A stretch of DNA of 64,000 nt from Nocardia mexicana NBRC 108244 (GCF_001613165.1 NZ_BDBV01000006.1:124001-188000), one strand, 5' to 3'; positions 17,595 to 27,133 are shown, counted from the stretch's first letter. The notes: generated by a model from the letters alone, not told the origin. Translations and numbers: made by a program.

Positions 17595-17667
17595 CGCACC
17601 CCGTGTCGATTCACGCACCCGCTACAACACACGCACGGGGTGCGGGAAGAGGCACGGGGTGCGGGAA
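17595..17667. repeat. Nested palindromic element, copy B
   Basis: The outer arms CGCACCCCGTG (17595-17605) and CACGGGGTGCG (17653-17663) pair perfectly. The inner arms TTCACGCACCC (17610-17620) and GGGTGCGGGAA (17638-17648) pair with one mismatch. It lies 28 bases after the AbiEi-like gene and 66 bases before coaD. The motif and the double-arm layout match copies A and C. Confidence 0.82.
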
Positions 17668-17733
17668 GGGCGGCTCCCTGCCCCAACACGCCGTCGGTCG
17701 CCCGGGTCAGGCTGCACCTGTTAGCGTTCGGGA

Positions 17734-18219
17734 ATGGCTGGAGCACTGTGCCCCGGGTCGTTCGATCCGGTGACGAACGGGCATCTCGACGTGATCACGC
17801 GGGCGGCCGCGCAGTTCGACGAGGTCGTGGTGACCGTGAACGTGAACAAGAGCAAGCAGGGCATGTTCACCGTCGAGGAGCGGATGGAGATGCTGCGCGA
17901 GGCCACCGCCGAGCTGCCGAACGTCCGCGTCGCGTCGTGGTACGGGCTGACGGTGGAATTCGCTCGGGAGCAGGGCATCACGGCGATCGTCAAGGGCCTG
18001 CGCGATGCCACCGACTTCGGCTACGAGCTGCAGATGGCGCAGATGAACAAGAAGCTGTCCGGCGTCGACACCTACTTCCTCGCCACCAACCCGGCCTACG
18101 GCTACCTGTCCAGTTCGCTGGTCAAGGAGGTCGCCACCTTCGGCGGCGACGTCGTCGACATGCTCCCGCCCGCCGTCCACAAGCGCCTGCTGGCCCGCAT
18201 CGCCGAGCGCAAGGGCTGA
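17734..18219 (+). CDS. coaD: Phosphopantetheine adenylyltransferase
   Basis: CoaD makes dephospho-CoA from 4'-phosphopantetheine and ATP in coenzyme A synthesis. The 161-residue length is standard. The nucleotidyltransferase motif is [14 protein letters not shown] (T/HxGH type), with [19 protein letters not shown] and the ISS-like [11 protein letters not shown]. The start at 17734 has a weak ribosome-binding site, but the N-terminus ([14 protein letters not shown]) aligns with the family. Confidence 0.97.
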   Translation: MAGALCPGSFDPVTNGHLDVITRAAAQFDEVVVTVNVNKSKQGMFTVEERMEMLREATAELPNVRVASWYGLTVEFAREQGITAIVKGLRDATDFGYELQMAQMNKKLSGVDTYFLATNPAYGYLSSSLVKEVATFGGDVVDMLPPAVHKRLLARIAERKG

Positions 18220-18257
18220 GCACACCGGAACGACATACCTCGTCGGGTCCGCGTCGT

Positions 18258-19274
18258 TCACAGTCCGTGCCGGTTGCCTGTCACCAGCTCGCTGACCTGG
18301 GATTCCGACGCTGCTGAGAACGGGGCGCGCGCCGCCTCGACCGCCCGGCGGGTCTCCTCGGTCACCAGGTCCATGTTGATCTGGGCGCCGGCGTTCGCGC
18401 CTGCCGCCGCGGCGGGGCCGACCTGGGCGGACGGGTCGGTGACGTTGCCCGCCAACCAGACTCCGGGGATCGACGTGCGTCCGGACGGGTCTGCGGGAAT
18501 GTGGTCGCCCATCCCGCTCGGGTGCGCCACCGGGTGCAGGCCGAGGTCCGACAGGAATCCCGCGCGGGCCACCATGCGCGACGGAGCCGCCAGGATCTGC
18601 CGGGCGATCAGCGTTCCGTCGGCCAGCCGCACTCCGACCAGCCGATCGTCGACAACCTCGACCGATGCGACCTCGCCGGGCACCACGCGAATGCCGCGAG
18701 CCGCCAGTTGTTCGGCCTGCTCGCCGGTCGGTTCGGCCATGGTGTGGGTGAACAGCGTGACGTCGTCGGTCCACTGCCGCCACAGCAGCGCGCCGTGCAC
18801 CGTCATCGGACCGTTGGCGAGCACGCCGACGGCCTGGTCGCGGACCTCCCAGCCGTGGCAGTAGGGACAGTGCACGACATCGCGGCCCCAACGATCCCGC
18901 AGCCCGGCGACGTCCGGCAGCTCGTCGGTCAATCCGCTGGCCACCAGCACACGTCGCGCTCGCACGGTGCGCCCGTCGGCCAGGGCCACCGTCAGCCCGG
19001 CGTCGTCGCGGGTGACGGTCTCGACGGTTCCGGCGACCACCTGACCGCCGTAGCCGCGGACCTCCTCGCGGCCCCGTTCGAGCAGTTCGGCCGGGGGCAT
19101 GCCCTCGCGAGCCAGCAGACCGTGCACCCCGTCGGCCGGTGCGTTGCGCGGACTCCCCGCATCGATCACCACCACCGACCGGCGCGCCCGGGCCAGCATC
19201 AGGGCCCCGTTCAAGCCCGCGGCGCCGCCGCCGATCACCACCACGTCGTAGCCGTCCATCAACTGATCGGTCAT
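18258..19274 (-). CDS. Thioredoxin-reductase-like FAD/NAD(P) oxidoreductase
   Basis: The protein begins MTDQLMDGYDVVVIGGGAAGLNGALML, an FAD-binding Rossmann motif. The pair C136-P-Y-C139 in VVHCPYCHGWEV is the redox-active disulphide of the TrxR-like class, and VWLAGNVTDPSAQVGPAAAAGANAG closes the FAD fold. ATG at 19274 is chosen over one 18 bases upstream because AGGAGG sits about seven bases before it, giving 338 residues. No thioredoxin gene is adjacent. It is divergent from an XRE-cupin regulator, as is common for this oxidoreductase group. Confidence 0.9.
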   Translation of the reverse strand: MTDQLMDGYDVVVIGGGAAGLNGALMLARARRSVVVIDAGSPRNAPADGVHGLLAREGMPPAELLERGREEVRGYGGQVVAGTVETVTRDDAGLTVALADGRTVRARRVLVASGLTDELPDVAGLRDRWGRDVVHCPYCHGWEVRDQAVGVLANGPMTVHGALLWRQWTDDVTLFTHTMAEPTGEQAEQLAARGIRVVPGEVASVEVVDDRLVGVRLADGTLIARQILAAPSRMVARAGFLSDLGLHPVAHPSGMGDHIPADPSGRTSIPGVWLAGNVTDPSAQVGPAAAAGANAGAQINMDLVTEETRRAVEAARAPFSAASESQVSELVTGNRHGL

Positions 19275-19319
19275 ATGACCACCTCCTGCCATCGAGAATG
19301 CGGGCGGATCGGCGGGCTC

Positions 19320-19346
19320 GGCAAACTTCTTTGCCGAAATGGCAAA
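19320..19346. promoter_or_regulatory. Operator with three GGCAAA/TTTGCC half-sites
   Basis: Between the divergent flavoprotein and regulator genes lie GGCAAA (19320-19325), TTTGCC (19330-19335) and GGCAAA (19341-19346) in alternating orientation. The last two form a perfect dyad TTTGCC-GAAAT-GGCAAA. The block ends nine bases before the regulator ATG at 19355. It is very likely the binding site of the XRE-cupin protein, allowing autoregulation and control of the flavoprotein. Confidence 0.65.
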
Positions 19347-19354
19347 CTGGCGGC

Positions 19355-19942
19355 ATGGACGACATCGATCAGGCGCTGGATGCGGTCGGCCCTCGGTTGC
19401 GGGCGCTACGCAAGCAGCGCGAGACCACGCTCGCGGATCTGTCGACGGCGACCGGCATCTCGGTCAGCACCCTGTCACGCCTGGAATCCGGCGCCCGGCG
19501 GCCGACCCTCGAGCAGCTCCTCCCGCTGGCCCGGGCGCACGGCGTCACCCTCGACGAGCTCGTCGACGCCCCGGCGACCGGTGATCCGCGCGTGCACATG
19601 CGCCCCGTCACCCACCACGGCATGACGATGGTGCCGCTGACCCGCCGCCCCGGGGGTATCCAGGCCTACAAGATGGTGCTGACGCCCGAGGATCGCGCCG
19701 GGGATCCGCAGCCACAGACACACGAGGGCTACGACTGGGTCTATGTGCTCAACGGACGCCTACGCCTGGTCCTCGGCGAGCACGATCTGGTGCTTTCCCC
19801 AGGCGAGGCAGCGGAATTCGATACCCGGGTGCCGCATTGGTTCGGCGCTGCGGGCGGGGAGCCGGTCGAACTCCTCAGCCTCTTCGGCAAGCAGGGCGAG
19901 CGCGCGCACCTGCGCGCCCGCCCCAAAGAGCAAAGCGGGTAG
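19355..19942 (+). CDS. XRE-family regulator with C-terminal cupin domain
   Basis: The 195-residue protein has an N-terminal helix-turn-helix (TTLADLSTATGISVSTLSRLESGARRPTLEQL, about residues 29-60) and a cupin-2 sensor domain (about 110-180) with HEGYDWVYVLNGRLRLVLGEHDLVLSPGEAAEFDTRVPHWF. The family usually senses a small ligand and controls the adjacent gene. It is divergent from the TrxR-like flavoprotein with an 80-bp shared control region holding three half-sites. Confidence 0.93.
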   Translation: MDDIDQALDAVGPRLRALRKQRETTLADLSTATGISVSTLSRLESGARRPTLEQLLPLARAHGVTLDELVDAPATGDPRVHMRPVTHHGMTMVPLTRRPGGIQAYKMVLTPEDRAGDPQPQTHEGYDWVYVLNGRLRLVLGEHDLVLSPGEAAEFDTRVPHWFGAAGGEPVELLSLFGKQGERAHLRARPKEQSG

Positions 19943-20047
19943 GGCTTTTCGCATCCGAGAGGGTGGCTCACCACGCTCAGGGATCGAGTACGGATTGCCA
20001 CGCCCAGCGGCCCGAGTGCGGATTGCCGCGTTGCGAGGCGGTTGGGC

Positions 20048-20605
20048 TCAGGGCTCGAATTCGGCCAGCTCTATGCGGGTTTCGCCGTAGCGGCGCGGCT
20101 TCGATGCCGAAAACACCGGCGGCCAGTCGATTTCGGGTGACCGGGTCGGCCGCTCGACAATCACCAACGCGTCCTCACGCAACCAACCGTTGGCAGCCAA
20201 GGCATTCAGGTCGGCGACCACAGCGGTACCGTCCACGGCGTAGGGCGGATCCGAGAAGACCAGGTCGTAGGGTGTGCCGGGCGTGCTGGAGAGCACGGAA
20301 CCCACTGTGCCCACCCGTAATTCGGCACCGGGCAGGCCCAGATCGGCGATATTTCCGCGCACGACGGCCGCCGCCTTACGATCGGACTCCACGAGCAGCG
20401 CATGAGAAGCCCCGCGCGACAACGCCTCCAGACCGAGCGCCCCGGAACCCGCATACAGATCCAGTACCCGCGCCCCATCGAAATCGCGCCGCGCGGCCAA
20501 CATACTGAACAGCGCCTCCCGCACCCGATCCGACGTCGGCCGCGTACCGGCGGGCGGAACCCGCAGCCGACGCCCTCCGGCCACCCCCGCCACGATCCGC
20601 GTCAT
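20048..20605 (-). CDS. rsmD: 16S rRNA (guanine966-N2)-methyltransferase
   Basis: RsmD methylates G966 of 16S rRNA. The start MTRIVAGVAGGRRLRVPPAGTRPTSDRVREALFSML is diagnostic. The SAM-binding motif is VLDLYAGSGALGLEALSRGA, and the catalytic loop is FSDPPYAVDG. The ATG at 20605 gives 185 residues; upstream in-frame sequence has no family support. It follows pyc on the same strand, with palindromic element C between them. Confidence 0.95.
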   Translation of the reverse strand: MTRIVAGVAGGRRLRVPPAGTRPTSDRVREALFSMLAARRDFDGARVLDLYAGSGALGLEALSRGASHALLVESDRKAAAVVRGNIADLGLPGAELRVGTVGSVLSSTPGTPYDLVFSDPPYAVDGTAVVADLNALAANGWLREDALVIVERPTRSPEIDWPPVFSASKPRRYGETRIELAEFEP

Positions 20606-20726
20606 AGAGCCACCCCCGAGGACACCGCCCCACTCGATGCCCCCGCTCCGCACAACAGGCGGGCGCCACCGCGCACGGCGCGGACCGCACCCGAACGGCG
20701 GCGTCCCCGCGAGGCTGACCCGCTCT

Positions 20727-20796
20727 CGCACCCCGTGTTCGTTCCCGCACCCCATTCAGGGGCGTGCAGGGGGTGCGGGAACACGTAAGGGGTGCG
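20727..20796. repeat. Nested palindromic element, copy C
   Basis: The inner arms GTTCCCGCACCCC (20741-20753) and GGGGTGCGGGAAC (20770-20782) are a perfect 13-bp inverted repeat. The outer arms CGCACCCC (20727-20734) and GGGGTGCG (20789-20796) also pair. It lies between the pyc stop and the rsmD start, two co-directional genes, and could attenuate read-through. Confidence 0.84.
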
Positions 20797-20822
20797 GCGG
20801 GGGGTGGTGGGCCTGGGGAGGC

Positions 20823-23800
20823 TCACTCTGCCGCGGCCTCGTTCAGGCGCAGGTCGACGAGGAGGTCGCCGCCTTCTACCTGCTGGACCTTGCCGATGGC
20901 GACGCGTCGCACCACACCCGCGCGGGGGGCGGTGATGGCGGCCTCCATCTTCATGGCCTCGATGGTGCCGATGGTGTCGCCGGCGGCGATGGTGTCGCCC
21001 TCGGAGACGACCAGGGTGACGACGCCCGCGAAGGGGGCGGCGACGTGGCCCGGATCGGTCTTGTCCGCCTTCTCGGCGGCCGGGACGTCGCTGGCGACGG
21101 AGCGGTCACGCACCAGGACGGGACGCAGCTGCCCGTTGAGAATGCACATCACCGTGCGCATCCCGCGCTCGTCGGGCTCGGAGATGGCCTCCAGGCCGAT
21201 GAGCAGCGTGACGCCCTTCTCCAACTGCACCCGATGCTCCTCGCCGTGCCGCAGCCCGTAGAAGAACTGGTTGGCCGACAACCCCGAGGTATCGCCGAAT
21301 TTCTCACGGTGCGCGAGGAATTCGCCCGCCGGGCCCGGGAACAGCAGCCGGTTCAACGTCGCCCGGCGCTCCTCCGAGGTGCCGCCGAGCCCGGCCTCGT
21401 CGGCCGCGGTCAGCTCCGTCTCGGGCTTGGCGGGCCCGCGCCCGGCCAGGGCCCGGCTGCGGAACGGTTCCGGCCAGCCACCGGCGGGGGTACCGAGTTC
21501 CCCACGCAGGAAGCCGATTACGGAATCGGGGATGTCGTAGCGGCCCGGATCGGCGGCGAAGTCCTCGACATCGATGCCCGAGCCGACCAGCGACAGGGCC
21601 AGATCGCCGACCACCTTCGACGACGGCGTCACCTTCACCAGGCGGCCCAGCAGCCGGTCCGCCGCGGCGTATTTCGCCTCGACCTCCTCGAACCGGTCGC
21701 CGAGGCCGAGCGCGATCGCCTGCTGACGCAGGTTCGACAGCTGCCCGCCCGGAATCTCGTGGGTGTAGACGCGCCCGGTCGGACCGGGCAGCCCGGACTC
21801 GAAGGGCCCGTATACCTTTCGCAGGGCCTCCCAGTACGGCTCCAGATCGCACACGCTGCCCAGGTTCAGCCCGCTGTCGTACTCCGAATTCGCCGCGGCC
21901 GCAACGATTGCCGACAGCGGCGGCTGGCTGGTGGTGCCCGCCATCGGCGCGCTGGCGCCGTCGACGGCATCGGCACCGGCCTGCCATGCGGCCAGATACG
22001 TCGCCAGCTGACCACCCGGTGTGTCGTGGGTGTGCACGTGCACCGGCAGGTCGAAATTGCTGCGCAGCGCCGTGACCAGGGTGTGGGCGGCGGGTGCGCG
22101 CAGCAGTCCGGCCATATCCTTGATGCCGATGACGTGCGCCCCGGCATCCACGATCTGCTCGGCCAGCTTGAGGTAATAGTCGAGCGTGTAGAGGTTTTCG
22201 TCCGGATCCGACAGGTCGCCGGTGTAGCTCATCGCGACTTCCGCGAGGGCCGTGCCGGTTTCGCGCACCGCGTCGATGGCCGGGCGCATCTGGTCGACAT
22301 TGTTCAGCGCGTCGAAGATCCGGAAGATGTCGATCCCGGTCGCGGTGGCCTCGGAAACGAAAGCGCGCGTGACCTTCTCCGGATACGGCGTGTACCCGAC
22401 GGTGTTGCGCCCACGCAGCAGCATCTGCAGGCAGATGTTGGGGATCGCCTCGCGCAGCGCCGCCAACCGCTCCCACGGATCCTCGTACAGGAACCGCAGC
22501 GCCACATCGTAGGTCGCGCCGCCCCAGCATTCGATCGACAGCAGTTCCGGCGTCAGCCGCGCCACGTGCCCGGCCACCTGGATCAGGCTGTTGGTGCGCA
22601 CGCGGGTCGCCAGCAGCGACTGATGCGCGTCACGGAAGGTGGTGTCGGTCACCGCGATTCCCCGCTGCTCGCGCAGCGCCTGCGCGAAACCTTCGGGCCC
22701 CAGCCGCAACAGCCGCTGCCGCGACCCGTCCGGCGGCGGCACCGTGGTGTCGATGGGCGGCAGTTTGTCGTGCGGGTACACCGCGGTCGGACGCTCACCG
22801 TGCGGCTTGTTGACGGTGATGTCGGCCAGGTAGGTCAGGATCTTGGTGCCGCGGTCGGCGGACCCGCGCTGGGTCAGCAGGTAGGGCCGCTCGTCGATGA
22901 AGGACGTGGTCACCCGCCCGGCCCGGAAGTCGGGATCGTCGAGCACCGCCTGCAGGAACGGAATGTTGGTCGCCACACCGCGAATCCGGAATTCGGCGAC
23001 CGCCCGCCGGGCCCGCGCCACCGCCTGACCGAAGTCGCGCCCGCGGCAGGTGAGCTTCACCAGCATCGAATCGAAGTGCGCGCCGACCTCGGCGCCCAGG
23101 TTGGCGCCGCCGTCGAGGCGGATGCCGCCGCCGCCCGGACTGCGGTAGGCGGTGATGCGCCCGGTGTCGGGCCGGAAGCCGTTGGCCGGGTCCTCGGTGG
23201 TGATGCGGCACTGCAGCGCGGCGCCGCGAATACCGATCGCATCCTGGCTCAGCCCCAGGTCGTCGAGGGTTTCCCCGGCGGCGATCCGCAGCTGCGACGC
23301 CACCAGGTCGACGTCGGTGATCTCCTCGGTGACGGTGTGCTCGACCTGGATGCGCGGGTTCATCTCGATGAACACGTGATTGCCGCGCTCGTCGAGCAGG
23401 AACTCCACGGTGCCGGCGCAGCTGTAGCCGATCTGCCGGGCGAAGGCCACGGCATCGGCGCAGATGCGTTCGCGCAGTGCGGGATCCAGGTTCGGCGCGG
23501 GTGCCAGCTCGATCACCTTCTGGTGGCGCCGCTGCAGCGAACAGTCTCGCTCGAACAGATGCATGACGTTGCCCTGCTCGTCGGCGAGGATCTGGACCTC
23601 GATGTGGCGGGGGTTGATCACCGCCTGCTCGAGAAACACCGTCGGGTCGCCGAAGGCCGATTCGGCCTCCCGCATCGCGGCCTCCACGAACTCGCGCAAC
23701 TGCGCCCGGTCCGCGACCCGGCGCATACCGCGCCCGCCACCACCGGCGACGGCCTTGACGAACACCGGGAACTGCATGGACTCCGCGGCCGTCAGCAGCT

Positions 23801-24227
23801 CCTCCACATCGGCCGACGGCGCGGTGGAGGCGAGCACGGGCAACCCGGCGGCCTTCGCGGCGGCGATCGCGCGGGCCTTGTTACCGGTCAGCTCCAACAC
23901 CTCGGCCGAGGGGCCGATGAAGGTGATGCCCTCCCGCGCGCACGCCGCGGCCAGGTCCGGGTTCTCCGACAGAAAACCGTAACCGGGGTAGACGGCATCG
24001 GCGCCGGCGGTCTTGGCCGCCTTGATGATCTCCTCGATCGAGAGGTAGGCCCGCACCGGGTGACCGGGTACCCCGATCTGGTACGACTCGTCGGCCTTCA
24101 GCCGGTGCACCGAATTGCGGTCCTCGTAGGGAAATACCGCGACGGTGCCGATGCCGAGTTCGTAAGCGGCGCGGAACGCCCGAATGGCGATTTCCCCGCG
24201 GTTGGCGACCAGCACTTTGGAGAACAT
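20823..24227 (-). CDS. pyc: Pyruvate carboxylase
   Basis: Pyruvate carboxylase makes oxaloacetate from pyruvate, bicarbonate and ATP. The 1134 residues carry the biotin carboxylase domain (1 to about 450: MFSKVLVANRGEIAIR, AGGGGRGMR, EMNPRIQVEHTVTEE), the carboxyltransferase barrel (about 530-800: TFRDAHQSLLATRVR, HVHTHDTPGG) and the C-terminal biotinyl domain with GTIEAMKMEAAIT, biotin Lys1093. It is the single-chain form used for anaplerosis and sits upstream of rsmD, as in mycobacteria. Confidence 0.98.
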   Translation of the reverse strand: MFSKVLVANRGEIAIRAFRAAYELGIGTVAVFPYEDRNSVHRLKADESYQIGVPGHPVRAYLSIEEIIKAAKTAGADAVYPGYGFLSENPDLAAACAREGITFIGPSAEVLELTGNKARAIAAAKAAGLPVLASTAPSADVEELLTAAESMQFPVFVKAVAGGGGRGMRRVADRAQLREFVEAAMREAESAFGDPTVFLEQAVINPRHIEVQILADEQGNVMHLFERDCSLQRRHQKVIELAPAPNLDPALRERICADAVAFARQIGYSCAGTVEFLLDERGNHVFIEMNPRIQVEHTVTEEITDVDLVASQLRIAAGETLDDLGLSQDAIGIRGAALQCRITTEDPANGFRPDTGRITAYRSPGGGGIRLDGGANLGAEVGAHFDSMLVKLTCRGRDFGQAVARARRAVAEFRIRGVATNIPFLQAVLDDPDFRAGRVTTSFIDERPYLLTQRGSADRGTKILTYLADITVNKPHGERPTAVYPHDKLPPIDTTVPPPDGSRQRLLRLGPEGFAQALREQRGIAVTDTTFRDAHQSLLATRVRTNSLIQVAGHVARLTPELLSIECWGGATYDVALRFLYEDPWERLAALREAIPNICLQMLLRGRNTVGYTPYPEKVTRAFVSEATATGIDIFRIFDALNNVDQMRPAIDAVRETGTALAEVAMSYTGDLSDPDENLYTLDYYLKLAEQIVDAGAHVIGIKDMAGLLRAPAAHTLVTALRSNFDLPVHVHTHDTPGGQLATYLAAWQAGADAVDGASAPMAGTTSQPPLSAIVAAAANSEYDSGLNLGSVCDLEPYWEALRKVYGPFESGLPGPTGRVYTHEIPGGQLSNLRQQAIALGLGDRFEEVEAKYAAADRLLGRLVKVTPSSKVVGDLALSLVGSGIDVEDFAADPGRYDIPDSVIGFLRGELGTPAGGWPEPFRSRALAGRGPAKPETELTAADEAGLGGTSEERRATLNRLLFPGPAGEFLAHREKFGDTSGLSANQFFYGLRHGEEHRVQLEKGVTLLIGLEAISEPDERGMRTVMCILNGQLRPVLVRDRSVASDVPAAEKADKTDPGHVAAPFAGVVTLVVSEGDTIAAGDTIGTIEAMKMEAAITAPRAGVVRRVAIGKVQQVEGGDLLVDLRLNEAAAE

Positions 24228-24449
24228 TGGCTTAAGGTACCTGGCCCGTCGGCGAGTCCGGACATCGAATACACCTTCGCAGCCAACCTCACAACCGAAC
24301 CGTGCTCATTTGCGAAGTTGCGTAATCCGCTGGTAATCACCGTTGGCGCCGCCTTCGCAGCGAGGCCACACCGAGTGCAGGCGTCGACCCCGCACGTGAC
24401 CGCCAGGAATAAACCATTGGCCCCCGTGCCTTATCCTTCTCTACGCAGC
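24228..24449. other. Divergent intergenic region pyc / metE leader
   Basis: This segment should hold the pyc promoter (minus strand) and the start point of the metE leader RNA (plus strand). It is somewhat richer in A/T than the surroundings. No gene is supported. Confidence 0.35.
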
Positions 24450-24670
24450 TGGTTCGCTGCGCCGGCGAGTTGGAGCCCCGAGCGCCGGGCGGCAGCGTCG
24501 AAACCGGTCCGTAGGGATCGGCCAGAGGGAACCCGGTGGGAATCCGGGACTGTCCCGCAGCGGTATGCAGGAACGACCGCCGTCACCAGCACTGGGTGCA
24601 CGCACCTGGGAAGCGACGGCCACTAGGACCACCCCGACGGGGAACGCCTGCGAGTCCGAAGACCTGCCGG
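24450..24670 (+). ncRNA. Cobalamin riboswitch (metE leader)
   Basis: The conserved B12 aptamer core is readable: AGAGGGAACCCGGTGGGAAT, then CCGGGACTGTCCCGCAGCGG at about 24524-24563. CACCAGCACTGGG follows at 24585-24597, CCTGGGAAGCGACGG near 24605-24619, and the closing block GCGAGTCCGAAGACCTGCC at about 24650-24668. Order and spacing fit the AdoCbl-box riboswitch family. It precedes the B12-independent methionine synthase gene, whose expression is expected to be switched off when B12 is present. Exact 5' and 3' limits are estimates. Confidence 0.9.
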
Positions 24671-24804
24671 CTGTGCCGGGTACGCCGTATCCGGCGGCCA
24701 CCGCCTCGTGGAATCGGGCGGGCGGACACCAGTGCAAGAGGCATCTCGGGCTCCGTCTGCTCTGTATGGCGGTGACCTGTGGCTTCCAGCACTGGAGAGA
24801 GACC
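24671..24804 (+). promoter_or_regulatory. Riboswitch expression platform of metE
   Basis: CCAGTGC at 24729-24735 is complementary to GCACTGG at 24789-24795, which touches the metE ribosome-binding site GGAGAGA (24794-24800). A local alternative is the small hairpin CCAG-CA-CTGG at 24786-24795. A switch that hides the ribosome-binding site is therefore plausible. This pairing is inference. Confidence 0.45.
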
Positions 24805-27069
24805 GTGACTGTTCACAACCCTTTCACCGCAACGGTTCTCGGCATTCCGCGGATCGGGCCGCGGCGCGAGCTCAAACGCGCGACCGAGAGTTACTGGGCC
24901 GGCCGAATCGACGCCGGCGAACTGCACGCCGTCGGGCGTGAGCTGCGGAGCACGCAGCTGACCGCGCTGACGGCCGCCGGACTGGACTCCGTTCCGGTCG
25001 GCACCTTTTCCTATTACGACCAGATGCTCGACACCGCGGAGATGTTCGGCGCGCTGCCCCTGCGGGTCGCCGGGATCACCGATCCGCTGGACCGCTATTT
25101 CGCCGCGGCCCGGGGCACCGACGAGGTCGAGCCGCTGGAGATGACCAAGTGGTTCGACACCAACTACCACTACCTCGTCCCCGAGATCGGCCCGGGCACC
25201 GCCTTCGCGCTGCATCCGGACAAGCTCCTCGGCGAGCTCCGGGAGGCCCGTGAGCTGGGCGTACCTGTTCGTCCGGTCGTCATCGGACCGCTGACGTTCC
25301 TGACGCTGTCCAAGGGCATCGACGGCATCTCGCCGCTGGATCGGCTGAACGACCTGCTCCCCCACTACCGCGAACTGCTGGGGCTGCTGGCCGCCGAGGG
25401 CGCCGACTGGGTGCAGATCGACGAGCCGGTGCTGGTCACCGATCTCACCGATGCCGAGCTGTCGCTGATGCGGCGCACCTATGCGGAGCTGTCCGGGCTG
25501 ACGCGGCGACCGGCCATTCTGGTGGCGACCTACTTCGGCCGCCCGGGTGCGGCGCTACCTGCCTTGGCGGACATGGGAATCGAAGGTGTCGCGCTCGATT
25601 TCGCCTCGGGCACAACGGTCGACGATGTCGCCGCCGTACCGGCACTGGCCGACAAGCTCGTGGTGGCCGGCGTGGTCGACGGGCGCAACATCTGGCGGAC
25701 CGACCTCGACGGGGCGCTGGCATCGCTCGGCACGTTGTTGGGCAGCACCGGCGCGCTCGCGGTGTCGAGCTCCAGTTCGCTTCTGCACGTGCCGTATTCG
25801 CTGGACCACGAGACGGAGCTGGATCCGGCGCTGCGGTCGTGGCTGGCGTTCGGCGCGGAGAAGGTCGGCGAGGTCCGGCTGCTCTCGACCGCGCTGCACG
25901 AGGGCACGGGCGGCATCGCCGACGAGCTGGCCGCGGCGCGCGCGGCACAGGCGAGCCGGACCGCCGATCCGCGCCTGCGCAACGACGCGGTGCGTGCCCG
26001 GCTGTCCGCGCTCGGCGAGGACGCCACCCGCCGCGCTCCCGCGACGGAACGCCGTGCGCTGCAGCGGGAACGGCTGCAGCTGCCGCTGCTGCCCACCACC
26101 ACGATCGGCTCGTACCCACAGACCACCGCGATCCGCAAGGCGCGGGCCGAGCTGCGCAAGGGTGAGATCACCGGCGAGCAGTACCACGAGCGGATGCGCG
26201 CCGAGATCGCCGATGTCGTTGCGCTGCAGGAGAAACTGGGCCTCGACGTGCTGGTGCACGGCGAACCCGAACGCAACGACATGGTGCAGTACTTCGCCGA
26301 ACAGCTGGACGGCTTCTTCGCCACCGCCAACGGCTGGGTCCAGTCCTACGGCACCCGCTGCGTGCGACCGCCGATCCTGTACGGCGACGTGGTGCGGCGC
26401 GCGCCGATGACCGTCGAGTGGATCGGGTACGCGCAGTCGCTGACCGCCAAGCCGGTCAAGGGCATGCTCACCGGGCCGGTGACGATCCTGGCGTGGTCGT
26501 TCGTGCGCGACGACCAGCCGCTGGCGGATACGGCCCGGCAGGTCGCGCTCGCGATCCGGGACGAGACGGTGGACCTGCAGTCCTCCGGGATCCGCATCGT
26601 CCAGGTCGACGAGCCGGCGCTGCGGGAGCTGCTGCCGCTGCGCGCCCAGGCCAAGCAGGCGTACCTGGACTGGGCGGTGACGGCGTTCCGGCTGGCGACC
26701 AGCGGCGTGGCCGACGCCACCCAGATCCACACCCACCTGTGCTACTCGGAGTTCGGTGAGATCATCGGCGCCATCGCCGATCTGGATGCCGACGTCACCT
26801 CGATCGAGGCGGCCCGCTCGCACATGGAGGTGCTGGACGACCTCAACGCGGCCGGATTCCATCTCGGTGTCGGGCCGGGCGTCTACGACATCCACTCGCC
26901 CCGGGTGCCGAGCGTGGAGGAGATCACCACCTCGCTCCTGGCGGCGCTCAAAGCCGTTCCCGCCGAACGGCTCTGGGTCAACCCGGACTGCGGGCTGAAG
27001 ACCCGCGGACCGGCCGAGGTCGAGGCGTCGCTGCGGAACCTGGTGACCGCGGCACAAGCCGTACGCTGA
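24805..27069 (+). CDS. metE: Cobalamin-independent methionine synthase
   Basis: MetE transfers a methyl group from 5-methyltetrahydropteroyl-triglutamate to homocysteine. The GTG at 24805 has GGAGAGA just upstream and gives 754 residues, the family norm. The N-terminal half begins with [19 protein letters not shown]. The C-terminal catalytic half has [10 protein letters not shown], the zinc ligands H644 and C646 (THLCYSEF), and C729 in [11 protein letters not shown] cobalamin riboswitch lies upstream. The organism therefore probably also has B12-dependent MetH. Confidence 0.98.
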   Translation: MTVHNPFTATVLGIPRIGPRRELKRATESYWAGRIDAGELHAVGRELRSTQLTALTAAGLDSVPVGTFSYYDQMLDTAEMFGALPLRVAGITDPLDRYFAAARGTDEVEPLEMTKWFDTNYHYLVPEIGPGTAFALHPDKLLGELREARELGVPVRPVVIGPLTFLTLSKGIDGISPLDRLNDLLPHYRELLGLLAAEGADWVQIDEPVLVTDLTDAELSLMRRTYAELSGLTRRPAILVATYFGRPGAALPALADMGIEGVALDFASGTTVDDVAAVPALADKLVVAGVVDGRNIWRTDLDGALASLGTLLGSTGALAVSSSSSLLHVPYSLDHETELDPALRSWLAFGAEKVGEVRLLSTALHEGTGGIADELAAARAAQASRTADPRLRNDAVRARLSALGEDATRRAPATERRALQRERLQLPLLPTTTIGSYPQTTAIRKARAELRKGEITGEQYHERMRAEIADVVALQEKLGLDVLVHGEPERNDMVQYFAEQLDGFFATANGWVQSYGTRCVRPPILYGDVVRRAPMTVEWIGYAQSLTAKPVKGMLTGPVTILAWSFVRDDQPLADTARQVALAIRDETVDLQSSGIRIVQVDEPALRELLPLRAQAKQAYLDWAVTAFRLATSGVADATQIHTHLCYSEFGEIIGAIADLDADVTSIEAARSHMEVLDDLNAAGFHLGVGPGVYDIHSPRVPSVEEITTSLLAALKAVPAERLWVNPDCGLKTRGPAEVEASLRNLVTAAQAVR

Positions 27070-27076
27070 ACACGCT

Positions 27077-27110
27077 GTGGCCCCGGCCGTCTCACGACGG
27101 CCGGGGCCAC
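27077..27110. terminator. Strong hairpin between convergent metE and prpC
   Basis: A perfect 15-bp stem GTGGCCCCGGCCGTC / GACGGCCGGGGCCAC with loop TCAC lies eight bases after the metE stop. There is no U-tract, as is common in actinobacterial terminators. It may serve both converging genes. Confidence 0.8.
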
Positions 27111-27133
27111 GGGTGTCACCGACGCGACGTGCG

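Noticed and set aside
20637..24626. Very long open frame antisense to pyc
   Set aside because: It arises from the GC-rich third positions of pyc on the other strand; its translation is Arg/Gly/His/Gln-rich with no domain. The same applies to long antisense frames over kdpA (1230-2855), over recG and the DAK2 gene (37155-41075) and over prpD (29590-31182).
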